Assembly: GCF_000428585.1 (NCBI RefSeq) | Contig: NZ_AUAF01000001.1 | Coordinates: forward strand, 1-64,000 | Reading direction: 5' to 3' | DNA from: Zooshikella ganghwensis DSM 15267 | GTDB taxonomy: Bacteria; Pseudomonadota; Gammaproteobacteria; Pseudomonadales; Zooshikellaceae | DNA length: 64,000 nucleotides | Notes under the pieces: model-generated | What the model was told of the DNA's origin: nothing | What the model saw: only the letters and a program-made list of their open reading frames with translations | The model's database searches: none | Made by a program: the position numbers and the translations under genes | Shown: positions 18,096-26,573 of the stretch, in pieces | How the letters are laid out: each line of letters opens with the position of its first letter | How positions within the stretch are numbered: position 1 is the first letter of the stretch

Positions 18096-19112
18096 TTACC
18101 AGGAATAACCTAAGCCAACAGAAACAGCTGAATCCCGCTTGTGTTTTCCTTCATCAGGTTCGTTATCGTAGTCTAATTCATATTGCACGACAGCAGATAT
18201 ATTATAGGGCAACTTGTACTCTAAGCCTGTTTCACTCTCAAACAGTAGCTTATTCCCTTCTGTGCGAGGAATAAGTAACTCATGCTTGTGGAAAAAAGAC
18301 AGCTTATCAAGAAATACCGTGGCTTTTTCGTAGTCTGTTGCCCAACGAAATACATCTACATGGCTATCACCAGCATCACGATAGCGAGACCACACACGTG
18401 CCAAGCCACCTTCAACTGAAAAACGATGCAGTGGCGTATTGAAAAACTGGTAACCTAAACCAAAGCCTAATGTTGTACGTTCATTAAGGTTTTTCAAACC
18501 GTCTTCTTCATACGACAAATAGGTATTAGCAAACCAGTGCTCATCCAGAAAACGGTCGTAATTGTAGTTCGCTTCTAACTTGTCTTCTGTTAAACGCTCA
18601 TTTTTCTCTGCACGCTCTGATTCAAGCTCTAGACGGTGCCGGTTCATACCGTGAACCAGGTTTAAATTAAGATCCAGCTTCAGTTCTTTTGATTCCGTGT
18701 TCCCTTCCTTTAACTCAGCAAAAGCCAACGCCTTTCCTGAAAATTTAAAGGGTTTGGATTTTTTTTCTTGGGGGTACATTTGATCAATCCCCCGCAGCTC
18801 AGCAAACTCAATAACCTGCCCATTTCCTTGCTGTAATTTGTGGTTTTTTCCATCTGCCAGCAACTTGCCATGAATAGTTTCACCACTGTGCGTAAGGAGT
18901 GTTACAGGCTTTTTAGTTTCAATTTTTTTTACTTTGGACCAATTCAACTGAATAGTTGCATAAGGGGTTTTAATCACTAAAACTTCTTGATCAAGATACT
19001 TTATTGTACCTGAAATTTGGTCGCCATTACTGAGCTCAAGACTGTCTGCAAAGACAAAGCAAGACATACTCAGCAAACACGACACCAGAGTGCTTTTAAT
19101 TAAAAACTGCAT
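18096..19112 (-). CDS. DUF481 outer-membrane beta-barrel protein
   Basis: This 338-residue protein has a signal peptide (MQFLIKSTLVSCLLSMSCFVFA). A small beta-rich domain follows (about 23-105; SLELSNGDQISGTIKYLD repeats as HSGETIHGKLL), and then the DUF481 barrel with alternating strands, many aromatic residues and a C-terminal strand ending in VGLGYSW, where the final aromatic is the usual outer-membrane sorting signal. E. coli YdiY is a relative. The function is unknown; some members respond to salt or acid. It is a single gene, convergent with the dehydrogenase gene. Confidence 0.85.
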   Translation of the reverse strand: MQFLIKSTLVSCLLSMSCFVFADSLELSNGDQISGTIKYLDQEVLVIKTPYATIQLNWSKVKKIETKKPVTLLTHSGETIHGKLLADGKNHKLQQGNGQVIEFAELRGIDQMYPQEKKSKPFKFSGKALAFAELKEGNTESKELKLDLNLNLVHGMNRHRLELESERAEKNERLTEDKLEANYNYDRFLDEHWFANTYLSYEEDGLKNLNERTTLGFGLGYQFFNTPLHRFSVEGGLARVWSRYRDAGDSHVDVFRWATDYEKATVFLDKLSFFHKHELLIPRTEGNKLLFESETGLEYKLPYNISAVVQYELDYDNEPDEGKHKRDSAVSVGLGYSW

Positions 19113-19265
19113 TCGTTTACTAACACTATTACACTGATATTAAGGATTACTACTGATTACTACAGCGACACTTTTGGATGTCACCCTTGTCGGTCATAGA
19201 GTCTGAGTTAAGAATCATCTATGATGTTCAAGGTGAATGTGTATAAATGTCGATTAGAGCAATGT

Positions 19266-19586
19266 ATGGAAGTATCTAAACACGAGCGCATATGGCAGGT
19301 GGTCAGTATGATTCCTACGGGCAAAGTGGCTACCTACGGCCAAGTCGCCCGAATGGCTGGGCTAAAAAATCATTCCCGCATGGTGGGTAGTGTACTTAGT
19401 CAACTTCCCCCTCATTCCGGACTGCCTTGGCACCGGGTTATTAATAGCAAAGGGAGAATTTCATTTCCCCAAAACAGTCCACAATATAACAAACAGAAAC
19501 AATTATTATTAGCGGAAGGCATTAACTTTATTTCAGATAAGGTTTCACTTGCTAGCTATCAATGGCAAACTGAGGGGTGCGCTTAG
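19266..19586 (+). CDS. Alkyltransferase-like protein (ATL, YbaZ type)
   Basis: This protein of about 106 residues belongs to the O6-alkylguanine-DNA alkyltransferase fold, but the reactive-Cys motif PCHR is PWHR (residues 54-57, Trp55). Such ATL proteins bind O6-alkylguanine without repairing it and hand the lesion to nucleotide excision repair. The winged-helix DNA-binding part is present (GKVATYGQVARMAG, HSRMVGSVL). The ATG at 19266 is chosen because homologues begin shortly before IWQVV...IPxGKVATYG; an upstream ATG at 19221 would add 15 unrelated residues. Confidence 0.88.
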   Translation: MEVSKHERIWQVVSMIPTGKVATYGQVARMAGLKNHSRMVGSVLSQLPPHSGLPWHRVINSKGRISFPQNSPQYNKQKQLLLAEGINFISDKVSLASYQWQTEGCA

Positions 19587-19689
19587 CAAATGCTGTATAA
19601 TTTTTAAATTGTGTTAATAAGAATTTTCAAGGGTATTAATAATATTAAAATTATTATTAATACAATACATAAGTTGTTTTGGTTAATCA

Positions 19690-21003
19690 ATGAAAATGAC
19701 GCCTTTTTTCCAAGCGATTCTTAACCGTCGCATGCTGATATGCCTGTTTACGGGTTTAGTGTCTGGCCTGCCCCTATATATATTAATTTCCATGCTGCCT
19801 GCATGGCTTCGCACTGAAGGTATTGGCCTTAAAGAAATCGGCTTGTTAACACTGGTACAAATTCCTTATGCCTGGAAATTTGTCTGGTCACCGATCATGG
19901 ATGCCATCAAGCTACCCTGGCTGGGTTTACGTCGAGGCTGGATGTTAATTTCCCAACTGGCGTTATTGTTGTGTGTTTGTGGTTACGCATTTATTGATCC
20001 AACAGACTTAATGTGGGTCGCGATTATTTCCACAGCGACTGCCTTCTTTAGTGCCAGTCAAGATATCGTGATTGATGCCTATAGACGGGAAATACTACCT
20101 GACGAAGAGCTTGGCCTGGGTAACTCATTACATATCAATACCTACCGCCTCTCAGGTTTAATTCCTGGCTCTTTAGCATTGATCCTTGCGGATACTATGC
20201 CCTGGTCAACCGTCTTTTTAGTCATTGCATTATTTCTGCTTATTGGTATTGGCCTCACCCTGAGCATTGCTGAACCCAAGCACCAACTACCACCTCGCCC
20301 TACATTTCAATCTGCCGTTATTGAGCCATTCCATGAGTTTTTTACCCGCCATGGACTTCGCTATGCTTTAGCTGTTTTAAGTTTTATGGTGCTTTATAAA
20401 CTTGGCGATAACTTAGCGACGGCATTATCCACAGCCTTTTACTTAGACAAAGGCTACAGCCTGACGGAAATCGGGCTGATCGCTAAGCATGCTGGCCTTT
20501 GGCCAATGATTATTGGTGGTTTGCTGGGCGGATTAATTATGATCCGTATTGGCATCAATCGATCACTTTGGCTTTTTGGTCTTGTACAAATTGTCTCTAT
20601 TTTGGGCTTTGCCTGGCTAGCCGAAGCAGAAAAAAGCTTATGGCTACTTGCTCTCATTATCAGCTTTGAATATCTGGGAGTTGGGCTGGGTACTGCTGCA
20701 TCTGTTGCCTTTATTGCCAAAACAACCAGCAAAGCACATGCTGCAACTCAATTTGCTCTATTTACGGCATTAGCCGCTTTGCCGCGTACCACCCTCAACA
20801 CATTTAGTGGTTTTTTTGCGGAGTGGCTGGGTTGGACTCACTTTTTTATGTTCTGCACCCTGTTGGCTATTCCAGGCATGCTACTTCTCTTTTATATTGC
20901 ACCGTGGAATGGAGCCACGCGCTCAATCCCAAAGTACCCAATACCACCAAAAGATGAAGACTCATTAACCGCCAAGCCAGCTAATATTTCACAGTCAACC
21001 TAG
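19690..21003 (+). CDS. ampG: AmpG-family muropeptide permease (MFS)
   Basis: This 437-residue inner-membrane protein has about 12 transmembrane helices. AmpG imports GlcNAc-anhydro-MurNAc peptides from the periplasm for peptidoglycan recycling and so affects beta-lactamase induction. The family features are clear near the start: GLVSGLPLYILISMLPAWLR, PYAWKFVWSPIMDA, and SASQDIVIDAYRREIL (about 117-132). It lacks the extra helices of the 594-residue P. aeruginosa AmpG. The reading frame ends inside a 17-bp mobile-element end (21000-21016), which supplies the stop codon. The TAG follows SQST, so the natural C-terminus may have been altered. AmpD and AmpE genes are 6 kb away. Confidence 0.85.
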   Translation: MKMTPFFQAILNRRMLICLFTGLVSGLPLYILISMLPAWLRTEGIGLKEIGLLTLVQIPYAWKFVWSPIMDAIKLPWLGLRRGWMLISQLALLLCVCGYAFIDPTDLMWVAIISTATAFFSASQDIVIDAYRREILPDEELGLGNSLHINTYRLSGLIPGSLALILADTMPWSTVFLVIALFLLIGIGLTLSIAEPKHQLPPRPTFQSAVIEPFHEFFTRHGLRYALAVLSFMVLYKLGDNLATALSTAFYLDKGYSLTEIGLIAKHAGLWPMIIGGLLGGLIMIRIGINRSLWLFGLVQIVSILGFAWLAEAEKSLWLLALIISFEYLGVGLGTAASVAFIAKTTSKAHAATQFALFTALAALPRTTLNTFSGFFAEWLGWTHFFMFCTLLAIPGMLLLFYIAPWNGATRSIPKYPIPPKDEDSLTAKPANISQST

Positions 21004-21016
21004 GGCCTGTTAACAC
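21000..21016. repeat. Solo copy of the MITE terminal sequence at the ampG stop codon
   Basis: CTAGGGCCTGTTAACAC is identical to 26303-26319, the left end of the element at the ampE end. The TAG within it is the ampG stop. No matching right end follows; the next 26 bp are a terminator hairpin. Confidence 0.65.
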
Positions 21017-21017
21017 G

Positions 21018-21042
21018 AAGGGACAACTAAGGTGTGTCCCTT
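21018..21042. terminator. Hairpin terminator between ampG and yajQ
   Basis: AAGGGACA (21018-21025), 9-nt loop, TGTCCCTT (21035-21042). It lies between converging genes; the A and T runs are short, so efficiency is uncertain. Confidence 0.6.
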
Positions 21043-21065
21043 ATACTAAGCCACAAACTGAGCGC

Positions 21066-21548
21066 TTAGTCCCTAAAGTTATTGTACTGTAGTGGTAGAT
21101 CCAATTCAGCTTCTTTCAAAAGGCTAATAGCTTCTTGCAGGTCATCCCGTTTTTTCCCTGTCACTCTTACTTTATCACCTTGAATAGATGCTTGAACTTT
21201 CAGCTTTGCATCTTTAACTAACTTAACAATTTTCTTACTAATATCTTTATCAAGGCCTTGCTTTACCGTGATATCCTGCTTCACCTGCTTGCCTGAACCA
21301 TAATGGTCTTTCACCTCAAGACATTTTATATCGATGCCACGTTTAACCATTCTGGTTTGCAGTAAATCAATCATCTGCTGTAATTGAAAGTCCGCATCTG
21401 CAGTCAGAGATACTGTTTCATCCTGCAATTTAAAGGATGCTTCTACGCCTCTGAAGTCATACCGTTTATCCAGCTCTCGATTAGCCTGATCTACTGCATT
21501 ATTAAGTTCATGCAAATCTACCTCAGATACAATATCAAACGAAGGCAT
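21066..21548 (-). CDS. yajQ: YajQ family nucleotide-binding protein
   Basis: This 160-residue cytoplasmic protein is full length for YajQ. Conserved features are [20 protein letters not shown] at the start, RYDFRG (about 30-35), and [16 protein letters not shown]. Members bind nucleic acid and, in Xanthomonas and Pseudomonas, c-di-GMP, working with a LysR regulator. It is alone, with the response-regulator gene divergent; PAO1 has the same neighbours (from memory). Confidence 0.95.
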   Translation of the reverse strand: MPSFDIVSEVDLHELNNAVDQANRELDKRYDFRGVEASFKLQDETVSLTADADFQLQQMIDLLQTRMVKRGIDIKCLEVKDHYGSGKQVKQDITVKQGLDKDISKKIVKLVKDAKLKVQASIQGDKVRVTGKKRDDLQEAISLLKEAELDLPLQYNNFRD

Positions 21549-21920
21549 TAACTATTTCTCCATTCACTAAAAAATAAGAAAGGTTTACACACTTGGCCAT
21601 TCAGCAACTATCGTTCTAATAACATGTGCTATTCCATAAGTGGATGCAAGCCTATAAATAACGCATATATAACAGTAACTTGACTTTTACACAGCACTTA
21701 CAAAATAAAAGCAAAAATAGCTCCACCAACTAATGGTAAATTAGCTAAACTTAGAGCCAATACAATAATTTGACAGATATCACGGCCTGTTATTATATCT
21801 TAATAATCAGCTTTTCTGTCGAATTTCAGCAGTTTATGCTGCTTCTTAAGCTATTGTAAAACGAATACTCAAGCATTTTCTAAAGTAAACAACAATAAAG
21901 CGGTACATAAGAAGTATATT
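21549..21920. other. Divergent intergenic region yajQ / response regulator
   Basis: 372 bp, AT-rich. No gene, strong hairpin or repeat was seen; promoters for both sides are presumably here. Confidence 0.4.
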
Positions 21921-22901
21921 ATGGCGAACCTGAATACCCCTATCCTTGTGGTTGATGATGCAAAGTTCAGTAGCATTATGATAGGACGCGCTTTAACAGC
22001 TGCTGGTTTTAAAGATATTCGTTTTGCCAGTAGTGCTAACGAAGCCCTCAATCAACTTGAAAAGCGTGCTGCTAATATTTTGATTGCTGACTGGTTGATG
22101 CCTGAAATGGACGGACTTGAGCTTACAGATCAAGTGCGCATACTTGACAGTAACTCACATCACTTTACGTATGTCATGCTGCTTACTGCAAAAGAAGGTG
22201 TCAACGCATTAAAAGAGGCATTTGACCGCGGCGTTGATGACTTTATCAACAAGTCTGTAATGAATGACCAACTACTCCCAAGAATTTACGCCGCTGATCG
22301 TATTTCTTCTATGCAAAACCGTTTATTAGAAGAAAACAGACTACTTACTGATAATATGAATGTGCTTGAAAAGCGCAACTTGGTTGACCCGCTAACAGGT
22401 CTTGGTAATTTACGTTATTGCCTGCAACGATTAAGCGATGCGTTACGCCATGTAGAATCTCGTGAAGCAGCCTGTTGCTTACTCGTGGTTGCGTTACAAA
22501 ATGGCAAAGAGATTCAAAGTAAATATGGCCTTGCCATTTATCAAGAAATTATTCGTGGTATGGCACGACGATTACATCAGCTTATCCGGCCAATGGACAT
22601 TTTATCGCGTACTGGAGAAGAGCAGTTTGCGGTCATCACCACACATGATGATCTTGAAGCATTCAATGTGAAAGGCTTTAGACGACTTCATGCTGGGTTA
22701 AACCTAAAAGCATTCAAGACGTCTGTAGGCTACTTATCGATTAAAGTAGGCATCAGTATTTGTATAGCCGATAATAAACAAAAATTACCCACTCATGAAC
22801 AAATTTTAGTTATTGCCCGCAGTCAATTAGCAAAGTCATTTGAAACAGGTATGATCACGGTTACCCACTGGAAACCTGAGCTAATTGCCAACAAGTCCTA
22901 A
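21921..22901 (+). CDS. Response regulator with degenerate GGDEF domain
   Basis: This 326-residue protein has a receiver domain at about 5-125, with the acidic pair Asp12/Asp13, phospho-acceptor Asp57 in IADWLMPEMDG, Thr89 and Lys111. A helical linker precedes a GGDEF domain (about 150-320). The signature is TGEEQF (231-236) in place of GGDEF, and the DPLTGLGN motif at about 156-163 is kept, so the domain is probably not a cyclase and may bind nucleotide or partners. PA4396 of P. aeruginosa lies in the same place next to yajQ and panE, from memory. It is followed closely by panE, 10 bp from its stop. Confidence 0.85.
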   Translation: MANLNTPILVVDDAKFSSIMIGRALTAAGFKDIRFASSANEALNQLEKRAANILIADWLMPEMDGLELTDQVRILDSNSHHFTYVMLLTAKEGVNALKEAFDRGVDDFINKSVMNDQLLPRIYAADRISSMQNRLLEENRLLTDNMNVLEKRNLVDPLTGLGNLRYCLQRLSDALRHVESREAACCLLVVALQNGKEIQSKYGLAIYQEIIRGMARRLHQLIRPMDILSRTGEEQFAVITTHDDLEAFNVKGFRRLHAGLNLKAFKTSVGYLSIKVGISICIADNKQKLPTHEQILVIARSQLAKSFETGMITVTHWKPELIANKS

Positions 22902-22911
22902 CGGATACGCA

Positions 22912-23892
22912 ATGATCAAAATGAATACTGCCCACTGTGCTGAGCACTTCCAGGCAGCGCCTTGGTTTATTTTAGGTGGTGGTGCAATGGGGTGTTTGTG
23001 GGCTTATGATTTATCCCCAAACAGTATTATCCTGGTTAAACCTGAACGCTATCGTCACTACACAAGCGGCTCCACTAAATCCTTAATTACAACTCAGCTC
23101 GCTTATCAGCAAACGCCTTTTGCCTCCCCCAACACACGTAAATGTAAACTTGCCAATATACAAAATTACACTTCGCCTATTCTCAAACTTATCGTCACCA
23201 CAAAAGCACAGGATACAGTAGCAGCCTTAGAAACTATTCAGCACACACTCCATTCCCATGCCCATATACTACTGTTACAAAATGGTATGGGCAGCCAGCA
23301 AGCCGTTAAAAAACAATTCCCAGAGTATACACTCTGGTGTGGATCTACAACACAAGGCGCCTATACGACGGATTTCCTGCATGTGGTTCATGCTGGATTA
23401 GGTCAAACCTGTATTGGACCTTGGTATATAAGCACTGAGACTAACCCTCGATATTCAGCTATTTTTCAACAACAACTAATAACGCAGGGTCAGCAAGTAA
23501 TATTTATTGATGATATTCTTCCTCTTCTATGGCGAAAGCTGGCAGTCAATGCATGTGTCAACGGTCTAACTGTTTTATTTGAATGTAAGAATGGTGAGTT
23601 ACTTACTCATCCTAAACACTTAAAGTGGGTTAAAACGCTTTGCCAAGAGACGGCACAGTTTTTAGATTACAAGCGAATTGCCTACACAAAACCCCTGTTT
23701 CAACATGTTTGTCATGTTCTAGAGCAAACTGCTGAGAATTACTCTTCAACCTATATGGATGTTAGCCACCAGCGCTCAACAGAGCTGATGTACATCAATG
23801 GTTTTATCCTATCAGAAGCAAAGCGGCTTGGGTTATCATTACCTACACACACCACATTAATGGCGCAGTTGGCTGAAAAAGGTATATTTTAA
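22912..23892 (+). CDS. panE: 2-dehydropantoate 2-reductase
   Basis: This enzyme of about 326 residues reduces ketopantoate to pantoate with NADPH in the pantothenate/CoA pathway. The Rossmann loop is FILGGGAMGCLW near residue 20, and the C-terminal domain carries LWRKLAVNACVNGLTVLFECKNGEL (split here at LTVLF for length), the usual ApbA/PanE pattern with the catalytic Lys in LWRKLAVNA. The ATG at 22912 is chosen; an earlier in-frame start at 22885 would overlap the upstream gene. The N-terminal region is divergent, and some ApbA relatives act on other substrates, so the exact substrate is likely rather than certain. Confidence 0.78.
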   Translation: MIKMNTAHCAEHFQAAPWFILGGGAMGCLWAYDLSPNSIILVKPERYRHYTSGSTKSLITTQLAYQQTPFASPNTRKCKLANIQNYTSPILKLIVTTKAQDTVAALETIQHTLHSHAHILLLQNGMGSQQAVKKQFPEYTLWCGSTTQGAYTTDFLHVVHAGLGQTCIGPWYISTETNPRYSAIFQQQLITQGQQVIFIDDILPLLWRKLAVNACVNGLTVLFECKNGELLTHPKHLKWVKTLCQETAQFLDYKRIAYTKPLFQHVCHVLEQTAENYSSTYMDVSHQRSTELMYINGFILSEAKRLGLSLPTHTTLMAQLAEKGIF

Positions 23893-24016
23893 AGCTTGAA
23901 CTCAACTAGTTAATAACTATAGTCAGCTCTAAAAGAGTCCTTCGCAAAAGGTATTGCATCACTGAACTGCTATTCTATACCCAAAACGAAGGGTTTTTAG
24001 GGGCGGCCGTCAAGCG

Positions 24017-24109
24017 ATGAAGCCCCTGGGCAAGTTTACTTCTGTGAAACTTGCGGTAGCCACTTTAATTGATATAACAGCGCTGCTGGGCGGTTATATT
24101 AATAAGTGA
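24017..24109 (+). CDS. Possible small membrane protein (30 residues)
   Basis: An ATG at 24017 opens a 30-codon frame ending in TGA at 24107-24109. The peptide starts MKPLGKFTSVK, continues with a hydrophobic run (LAVATLIDITALLGGYI) and ends NK. The basic start plus a single helix of about 17 residues is what small membrane proteins look like. AGGGG lies about 14 bases upstream, which is too far to be convincing. It could equally be chance. Confidence 0.3.
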   Translation: MKPLGKFTSVKLAVATLIDITALLGGYINK

Positions 24110-24112
24110 CTA

Positions 24113-24153
24113 GGGTGGCAGTTAAATGCTCCTGCATAAACTGCATTCCCACC
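24113..24153 (+). repeat. Imperfect long hairpin upstream of the sensor kinase gene
   Basis: GGGTGGCAGTTAAATGC pairs imperfectly with GCATAAACTGCATTCCCACC around a short TCCT loop. It starts 3 bp after the small frame ends and has no T-run. It might be an mRNA control structure. Confidence 0.4.
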
Positions 24154-24275
24154 ATCCTTGGTAGTCAAGAGTGCTGACAACAAACCCAAAAAATGATTCG
24201 TGAAGGGTATATACAGTTAACTGTGCCTTTTCTGTGAGAATAATCAGTCTATTTTTCTAGGTATTTTCTATAACC

Positions 24276-26273
24276 ATGGCTAGTTTTCGCCGGTACTTAG
24301 CAAATGACTCTATCAGCGGCAAGCTGCTCACGCTGTTAATTTCAGTGACAGTGTCATTGGTACTTATTGCCTGTGGTGCATTAACCATCACAACCTATTT
24401 AATTTCTAAAGAGTACAATATCACCCAGCCCTTACACCAAATTGAAGCATTATTTGGTAACCCTGTATTAATTACCTATCTATTAGAATCCCCCGAGACA
24501 AGTAAGCCCTTTCTTGCCAACCTTAGCTCTCTTACCTCACTGCAGTCACTTAACATTCTTGATGCAAATAAAACATCGCTACTTTCTTATCAGAATACAG
24601 AGAGCCAGCCAGAACTCAGCACTGAACAAAGTCAGTTAGCGGTTTACCTACCTCAAAAAAAACAAGTCGTCACGTTGGTGCTTGCCGCCAAACCTTCTTT
24701 ATCCAACGTATTAGTCCTTGCTATCCATATTGCAATTTTAGCTATTATTGCTACGGCTGGCTTGATCTGTATCTTAGCTATACGTCGAGTGAAGCATATC
24801 ATTATCCATCCCATCCTCCACCTGATTGAGCAAGCACACACCATTTCAGACTATGACAACTACAACGTGCGTGCGACCAAGTTTAACAATGATGAAATTG
24901 GTATCTTGGCAACGTCATTTAATAAAATGCTTAATAAAGTACAGGCACGGGATCAACAACTGATCAATGCCAAAGATCAAGCAGAAAAAGCCAGCCAACA
25001 AGCACAAGCTCTTGCCCTGGAAACTCAAAGAACGAATAAAAAGCTGGCTTTAGAAGTTCAGGTACGCACTCATATAGAACAAAAGCTAACGGATTTAAAA
25101 AAATACTTAAGCGATATCATTGACTCTATGCCCTCCGCACTCATCGCTATTGAGCAATCCCAGCATATTCAACAATGGAACAAACAAGCCAGCACACTCT
25201 TTGGTATAACTGAAAATGACGCCTGTGGTAAGTCTGTCTACGAAGTGATTACCTGCTTAAAAAAACATCAGGATACCATTAGTAAGGCTTTAGCACTTAA
25301 TCAAGCCCAAACAATAGAAAAAGTTGCTATCAAACATCCCAGCCAGGAAGTGCATTATTTCGATATTGTTGTTTATCCCCTCACCTACTCAGCCTCAGCC
25401 AATAACTCATCTAAAAAAGGCGCTGTTATTCGGTTAGACGACATTACCCAACGTCTTTTTATTGAAGAAGCCATAGTACAAAATGAAAAAATGATATCCG
25501 TTGGTGGCTTAGCTGCTGGAATGGCTCACGAAATTAACAACCCATTAGGAGGGATAGTTCATAATGCGCAAAATATTCAACGACGCTTATCACCCAGTTT
25601 AATCAAGAACCAAGAGCTGGCCGCAAGACTGCATATTGATATTCAGTCATTGAACCAGTATTTAGAAGAAAGGGGTATATCTCGCTTTTTAAACAATATA
25701 CAAGATGCTGGACAGAGAGCATCTAAAATAGTCAATAACATGTTGCAGTTCAGCCGAAGAAGCAACCGTGTCCTACAACCCACTCAACTAAATACACTTA
25801 TTACACGCACACTTGAAATTGCCCATAGTGACTTAGCCATCAAACAAAGCATTGAACTTAATACTATAAAAATCAGAACCTATTTTGACCCTCAGCTGGA
25901 TAAAGTACCTTGTATTAGCAATGAAATTGAACAGGTTTTATTAAATCTCATCAAAAATGCTGCCTATGCTATACACCAGCGTTCAAGCCCTCTAACGGAA
26001 GGGTTAATAAATATAAAAACCGAGCGCAAAGAGCAGCAAGCACTTATTATTGTCGAGGATAATGGTGTTGGTATGACAGCTGATGTCAGAACCCGAATTT
26101 TTGAACCTTTTTTTACAACAAAAGAAGTAGGATCAGGAACAGGTTTGGGGTTATCGGTTTCTTATTTTATCATTACCAATAATCACAAAGGCAAGATGCA
26201 AGTCAGATCAACCCCTACAGAAGGCACACGGTTCACCATTAGTTTGCCCTTAGCAGCATCTATTGCAGCATAA
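24276..26273 (+). CDS. Membrane sensor histidine kinase with HAMP and PAS domains
   Basis: This 665-residue kinase has transmembrane helices at about 18-41 and 145-170, a periplasmic domain of about 100 residues, HAMP (about 170-225), a coiled coil (225-275), PAS (about 276-395) and a dimerisation/phosphoacceptor region with GMAHEINNPLGG, where His418 is the phospho-acceptor. The ATP-binding domain has NEIEQVLLNLIKNAAYA (N box), EDNGVGM (G1) and GSGTGLGLSVSY (G2). The H-box type and NNPLGG are typical of NtrB/DctB-like kinases. The partner could be the response regulator encoded 1.4 kb upstream, but no regulator is directly adjacent. PA4398 has a similar place (from memory). The signal is unknown. 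Confidence 0.9.
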   Translation: MASFRRYLANDSISGKLLTLLISVTVSLVLIACGALTITTYLISKEYNITQPLHQIEALFGNPVLITYLLESPETSKPFLANLSSLTSLQSLNILDANKTSLLSYQNTESQPELSTEQSQLAVYLPQKKQVVTLVLAAKPSLSNVLVLAIHIAILAIIATAGLICILAIRRVKHIIIHPILHLIEQAHTISDYDNYNVRATKFNNDEIGILATSFNKMLNKVQARDQQLINAKDQAEKASQQAQALALETQRTNKKLALEVQVRTHIEQKLTDLKKYLSDIIDSMPSALIAIEQSQHIQQWNKQASTLFGITENDACGKSVYEVITCLKKHQDTISKALALNQAQTIEKVAIKHPSQEVHYFDIVVYPLTYSASANNSSKKGAVIRLDDITQRLFIEEAIVQNEKMISVGGLAAGMAHEINNPLGGIVHNAQNIQRRLSPSLIKNQELAARLHIDIQSLNQYLEERGISRFLNNIQDAGQRASKIVNNMLQFSRRSNRVLQPTQLNTLITRTLEIAHSDLAIKQSIELNTIKIRTYFDPQLDKVPCISNEIEQVLLNLIKNAAYAIHQRSSPLTEGLINIKTERKEQQALIIVEDNGVGMTADVRTRIFEPFFTTKEVGSGTGLGLSVSYFIITNNHKGKMQVRSTPTEGTRFTISLPLAASIAA

Positions 26274-26302
26274 TTCACAAGGAGTATAAATCTCTCATGA
26301 TG

Positions 26303-26573
26303 CTAGGGCCTGTTAACACTATTTGAATATCACTGTTATGACGGTAAAAGCACTAATCTAGGCGCGAAGAGTGAAGTTTAGTTGTTCTAAATAAACAATG
26401 AGCAACAACGAGTAGTGCTTTTACCGTCATCACCCTTCGGGCCGTGATTATTTTTCCACCTAGCAGTGTTACAAGTCATTTATGTAGAATGACTACACGG
26501 CATTCCTTGTGCCTTGCTAAGCGAATAAATAGTCTACGGCAGTGGTGATTCAAATAGTGTTAACAGACCCTAG
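26303..26573. mobile_element. 271-bp MITE-like element inserted at the ampE 3' end
   Basis: The terminal inverted repeats are CTAGGGCCTGTTAACAC followed by TATTTGAAT on the left, and the reverse complement CTAGGGTCTGTTAACAC plus TATTTGAAT on the right: 25 of 26 match, with a further CAC nearby. Both ends carry CTAG, which may include the target duplication. Inside is a perfect 17-bp inverted repeat (26338-26354 and 26414-26430) with further nested pairings, giving a cruciform-capable core. No transposase is encoded. The right end enters the ampE reading frame. The ends recall IS5-group elements, but that is a guess. Confidence 0.8.

Larger units (their letters stand above)
23893..24275. other. 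Gap between panE and the sensor kinase gene
   Basis: 383 bp holding a possible 30-codon small gene (24017-24109) and an imperfect hairpin (24113-24153), listed separately. Nothing else recognised. Confidence 0.4.
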
